The notes beneath the pieces are model-generated. The model searched no databases. It was not told where the DNA came from and saw only the letters and a program-made list of their open reading frames with translations. A stretch of 8,538 bases of DNA, taken from assembly GCA_900543105.1 (NCBI GenBank), contig UQQA01000110.1:1-8538 (forward strand), in the 5' to 3' direction. Below, piece by piece: positions 6,330-8,538 of this stretch. A program made the position numbers and the translations under genes. Source of the stretch: an uncultured Ruminococcus sp. Lineage in GTDB: Bacteria; Bacillota; Clostridia; Oscillospirales; Ruminococcaceae. Position 1 is the first letter of the stretch. Each line of letters starts with the position of its first letter.

Positions 6330-8144
6330 ATGAATTTTAAAAGTGTGCTTATCTGTGCATTGTCGACGGTGATGCTTTGCGCGTGTGCAAATGAGAATGA
6401 TATAAAGTCGGAGATAGTCTCGGGATCGGCTGAAACATCGGAGAGCGAACTTGTGACTTCGGCAGAAACAACACTTGAAACCATACCTGTGGAAACGACC
6501 GCTTCGGAAGCGGAGGGAACTCCCCCGAAGGTGAGATACAGCTATGACAGCCGTGTGCAAAGCTATATGGAGCGGCTTGTACAGCTTGAAAGCTTTAACG
6601 AGGTGCTGCCCCAAGCGGCATACTGTTATATCTGCGATCTTGATTCGGACGGCACTCCCGAGGTTGTCATTCAGGCGGCGGCAAATATATCCGCATCGGC
6701 TGTTTTCTCCGTTGACAATAAGGGTGCATTTATGGCTGAACCTGTGGGCGGAACTGTTTTTACCGATGAAAAAACATGGTGTTCTTATAACGGAGATATC
6801 CCCCAAAGCTTTATCCTTGACGGGAAAGATCAATACTTTGCGGAATGTTTTGTCGGCGGCACGGCAGGGGACGGCGGCATAATAAAGCTGGAGCTGAACG
6901 GACGGAAGCTTTCATCGGAATATATCGGGCGGTATTCTTTCAGCGGCGCAATGGGATACGAATACAGCGGCTTTGAAAATGAAGAGCAATACAACGAATA
7001 TATCCGTTCATATTTCAGCAAGCTTGAACCGCAGTGGAAGCTTATGCCGTACAGCGATGTCTTGGATATAACGGAAAAATCGCCGAGGATAATCTCCGTT
7101 TTGCTTGACGAGTATTACAAGGACAGGGACTCTCTTGCGGAGCTTGAAGAAGTGCTTGACGTTGATCTTGAATATGATATTGTGTTTAAAAAGACATTCA
7201 GCCGCACAGAGTATACCGAAAGCGGAAATGTTGATGAGAACAGCTATTCTTATGATTATGCAGGAAACCCTCTTGAAGATGAGTACAATAAAAAACTGAG
7301 ATACACCTACTATCCGAGCGGAAAGATCAGATCGGAGATATATAACAGCGGACGTATTTATACTTATGATGAAAACGGAAACTTGCTCCCTGACGATGAC
7401 GAGCTTACATACGATGACTTGGGGCGCATTGAAACACGCACCGAATTTTCTTCTTTTTCAAAGGGAGAGATCCTTTGCATAACAGAGTATTTTTACAAAG
7501 GCGATACAGATGAGCTTATCAAGGAGATACGAAATTATACCGACGGAAGAACGGAAACCTATACATACGAAAACGGGCTTGAAGTCAGGTATGAAAAGGT
7601 CGGTCAGGATATATATTACAATACAGTCAGAACAACGGAATATAATGCAAGCGGTCTTATTTCAAAAACCGAGCGTTTTGACAAGGATATGAATCTTGCC
7701 CGAACCATTACCTATGAATATGACAGCGGCGGCAGACTTATATGTGAGAACAGCGTTACAACGGAATACTATGACAACGGCTGTGACCGGTGCGATGATT
7801 ATTGTTACAGCTATAAATTTGACGGGGATGGAAAGCTTTTGGAGAAAATATACGTGCTGAGAACCTATGGCGGTACTCTGAAATACGAATATATATACGA
7901 CAAAAACGGGGATCTTTCTAAAGAAATATTCACCGCCGACCACGATAATGAGATGGCAGGTTATTACGCAGGCACTTATGTGACAACGTACAGCTATGAA
8001 TATGACCTTGCGGGAAATATTATCCGTTCGGTCGAAAAATATGAAGATGATCGGAGCGTTTTTACCGATTATAGGGCGGTAAGGGTGATAAAGGCGGCTT
8101 ATACTGATTTTAAAACTGAAAGTGTACAAAAAATCGTCGCATAA
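6330..8144 (+). CDS. Predicted secreted lipoprotein with YD/RHS-type repeats
   Basis: No specific function is recognised. The 604-residue product starts with a lipoprotein signal peptide: a basic n-region (MNFK), a hydrophobic core and a lipobox LCAC (16-19), so it is probably anchored outside the membrane through C19. Residues 20-66 form a Ser/Thr/Glu-rich linker. A globular part follows with DLDSDGTPE (103-111), a calcium-binding-like Asp loop of the kind seen in FG-GAP and VCBS-like domains. From about 305 to 565 there are degenerate tyrosine-rich YD repeats, for example YSYDYAGNP (306-314), IYTYDENGNL (343-352), TYEYDSGGRL (461-470), YIYDKNGDL (521-529) and YEYDLAGNI (556-564), as in RHS/YD-repeat proteins. 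No toxin or protease core domain is evident. I chose ATG 6330 (GGGG 7 nt upstream); an in-frame TTG at 6312 with AAGGA upstream would add MKRGVF and is a real alternative. A surface scaffold or carbohydrate-interaction role is speculation. Confidence 0.8.
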   Translation: MNFKSVLICALSTVMLCACANENDIKSEIVSGSAETSESELVTSAETTLETIPVETTASEAEGTPPKVRYSYDSRVQSYMERLVQLESFNEVLPQAAYCYICDLDSDGTPEVVIQAAANISASAVFSVDNKGAFMAEPVGGTVFTDEKTWCSYNGDIPQSFILDGKDQYFAECFVGGTAGDGGIIKLELNGRKLSSEYIGRYSFSGAMGYEYSGFENEEQYNEYIRSYFSKLEPQWKLMPYSDVLDITEKSPRIISVLLDEYYKDRDSLAELEEVLDVDLEYDIVFKKTFSRTEYTESGNVDENSYSYDYAGNPLEDEYNKKLRYTYYPSGKIRSEIYNSGRIYTYDENGNLLPDDDELTYDDLGRIETRTEFSSFSKGEILCITEYFYKGDTDELIKEIRNYTDGRTETYTYENGLEVRYEKVGQDIYYNTVRTTEYNASGLISKTERFDKDMNLARTITYEYDSGGRLICENSVTTEYYDNGCDRCDDYCYSYKFDGDGKLLEKIYVLRTYGGTLKYEYIYDKNGDLSKEIFTADHDNEMAGYYAGTYVTTYSYEYDLAGNIIRSVEKYEDDRSVFTDYRAVRVIKAAYTDFKTESVQKIVA

Positions 8145-8179
8145 TTCATATATGTAAGATGATGCTCGGTTTTTGTACA
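8123..8179. terminator. Long-range inverted repeat between converging genes (possible bidirectional terminator)
   Basis: TGTACAAAAA (8123-8132) is perfectly complementary to TTTTTGTACA (8170-8179). The left arm overlaps the last codons of the lipoprotein gene. A minor inner complement (GCAT 8139-8142 with ATGC nearby) may extend the fold. The two flanking genes converge here and no other terminator is visible, so a role in ending transcription is plausible, but the T run is inside the stem and the 37-nt interior is long for an intrinsic terminator. Confidence 0.35.
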
Positions 8180-8222
8180 GCTTTTGATCGGTATTTAGTA
8201 TAAAATATTAATATTCATATAA

Positions 8223-8538
8223 TCATTCTCCCTTCGATTTATTTATTTCCCAATATAAAATTGTACCTTCTAAGTGTGTCTCTAAATCATAACTCTTTTG
8301 CTCTTTACTATAATATGCCTTGTTAGAAATTATTGTTAAATTACTAATATTCCCCCTTTTACTTATTCCAAATATATCTGGCAACCCAGTTCCTCTGTGT
8401 TCTATTTTGGTTTCAGTTCTAAAATCTCCCTTTAAAGCTGACTCAATATACTTATACTCTTTATCTAGATGAAGTGTTTCAATTATTTTTTCATGAAATT
8501 TTTTAAAAACTGTAGTTGGTATTCCTATTCCATTATCC
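8223..8538 (-). CDS. GHKL (histidine-kinase-like) ATPase domain protein, C-terminal part
   Basis: A minus-strand frame enters from the right edge and ends at TGA 8225-8223, giving 104 residues of a protein whose start lies outside the window. The first residues, DNGIGIP (8537-8517), are the G1 box of the GHKL/HATPase fold, which binds ATP. HRGTGLP (residues 47-53) is the glycine-rich G2 box. The remainder, with NLTIISNKAYYS (66-77) and LEGTILYWEI (89-98), gives the final beta strands of the fold. In families I know, the arrangement DNGxGIP ... RGxGLP ... lxIxS ... xGTxxxxxI occurs in stand-alone ATPases, including those encoded beside STAS-like (DUF4325) proteins, rather than in classic sensor kinases. 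No domain follows the ATPase fold. The codons are strongly AT-biased compared with the trk and MATE genes, suggesting recent transfer. The partner gene, if any, must be upstream, beyond the edge. Confidence 0.75.
   Translation of the reverse strand, partial: DNGIGIPTTVFKKFHEKIIETLHLDKEYKYIESALKGDFRTETKIEHRGTGLPDIFGISKRGNISNLTIISNKAYYSKEQKSYDLETHLEGTILYWEINKSKGE

Overview
The window looks like chromosome from a low-to-moderate GC Gram-positive anaerobe, probably a Ruminococcus-like member of the Clostridia. This is inferred from the strong AGGAG-type ribosome binding sites, the near-consensus sigma-A promoters (several with extended -10 boxes), a TTG start, the trkA-trkH arrangement, and a Ser/Thr/Glu-rich lipoprotein with YD-type repeats. 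No marker gene fixes the species.

Layout, left to right. (1) Positions 1-415 are very AT-rich and non-coding on the + strand. They hold a promoter driving a short-chain dehydrogenase/reductase (SDR) gene and a possible divergent promoter pointing out of the left edge. (2) The SDR gene (416-919, +) is broken: it runs through the catalytic YxxxK motif and then enters a 109-bp foldback element (898-1006) with perfect 17-bp inverted ends. (3) A minus-strand operon follows: a MarR-family regulator (2397-2837), then a MepA-like MATE efflux transporter (1043-2383). Its promoter has consensus -35 and -10 hexamers and two matching inverted-repeat operator candidates. (4) Positions 2998-3247 are non-coding and contain a minus-strand terminator-like hairpin, a third copy of the 12-mer found in both arms of the foldback element, and an 11-bp direct repeat. 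(5) A + strand operon encodes a full-length two-domain TrkA and TrkH, that is, a complete Trk-type potassium uptake system, with a clear promoter and an intrinsic terminator. (6) A predicted lipoprotein of 604 residues (6330-8144, +) has its own promoter. (7) The right edge (8223-8538, -) is strongly AT-rich and holds the C-terminal end of a GHKL/histidine-kinase-like ATPase that continues out of the window.

How the genes work together. MarR and MATE form a self-contained drug-responsive efflux module resembling the mepR-mepA pair of Staphylococcus. TrkA gates the TrkH channel in response to nucleotide ligands. The lipoprotein and the edge ATPase have no evident link to these pathways. The foldback element, the shared 12-mer flanking the marR-MATE module in direct orientation, and the truncated SDR gene together suggest that the left half has been rearranged by insertion or recombination. 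The part most likely to belong to an accessory system is the AT-rich ATPase gene at the right edge, but too little of it is present to name a system.
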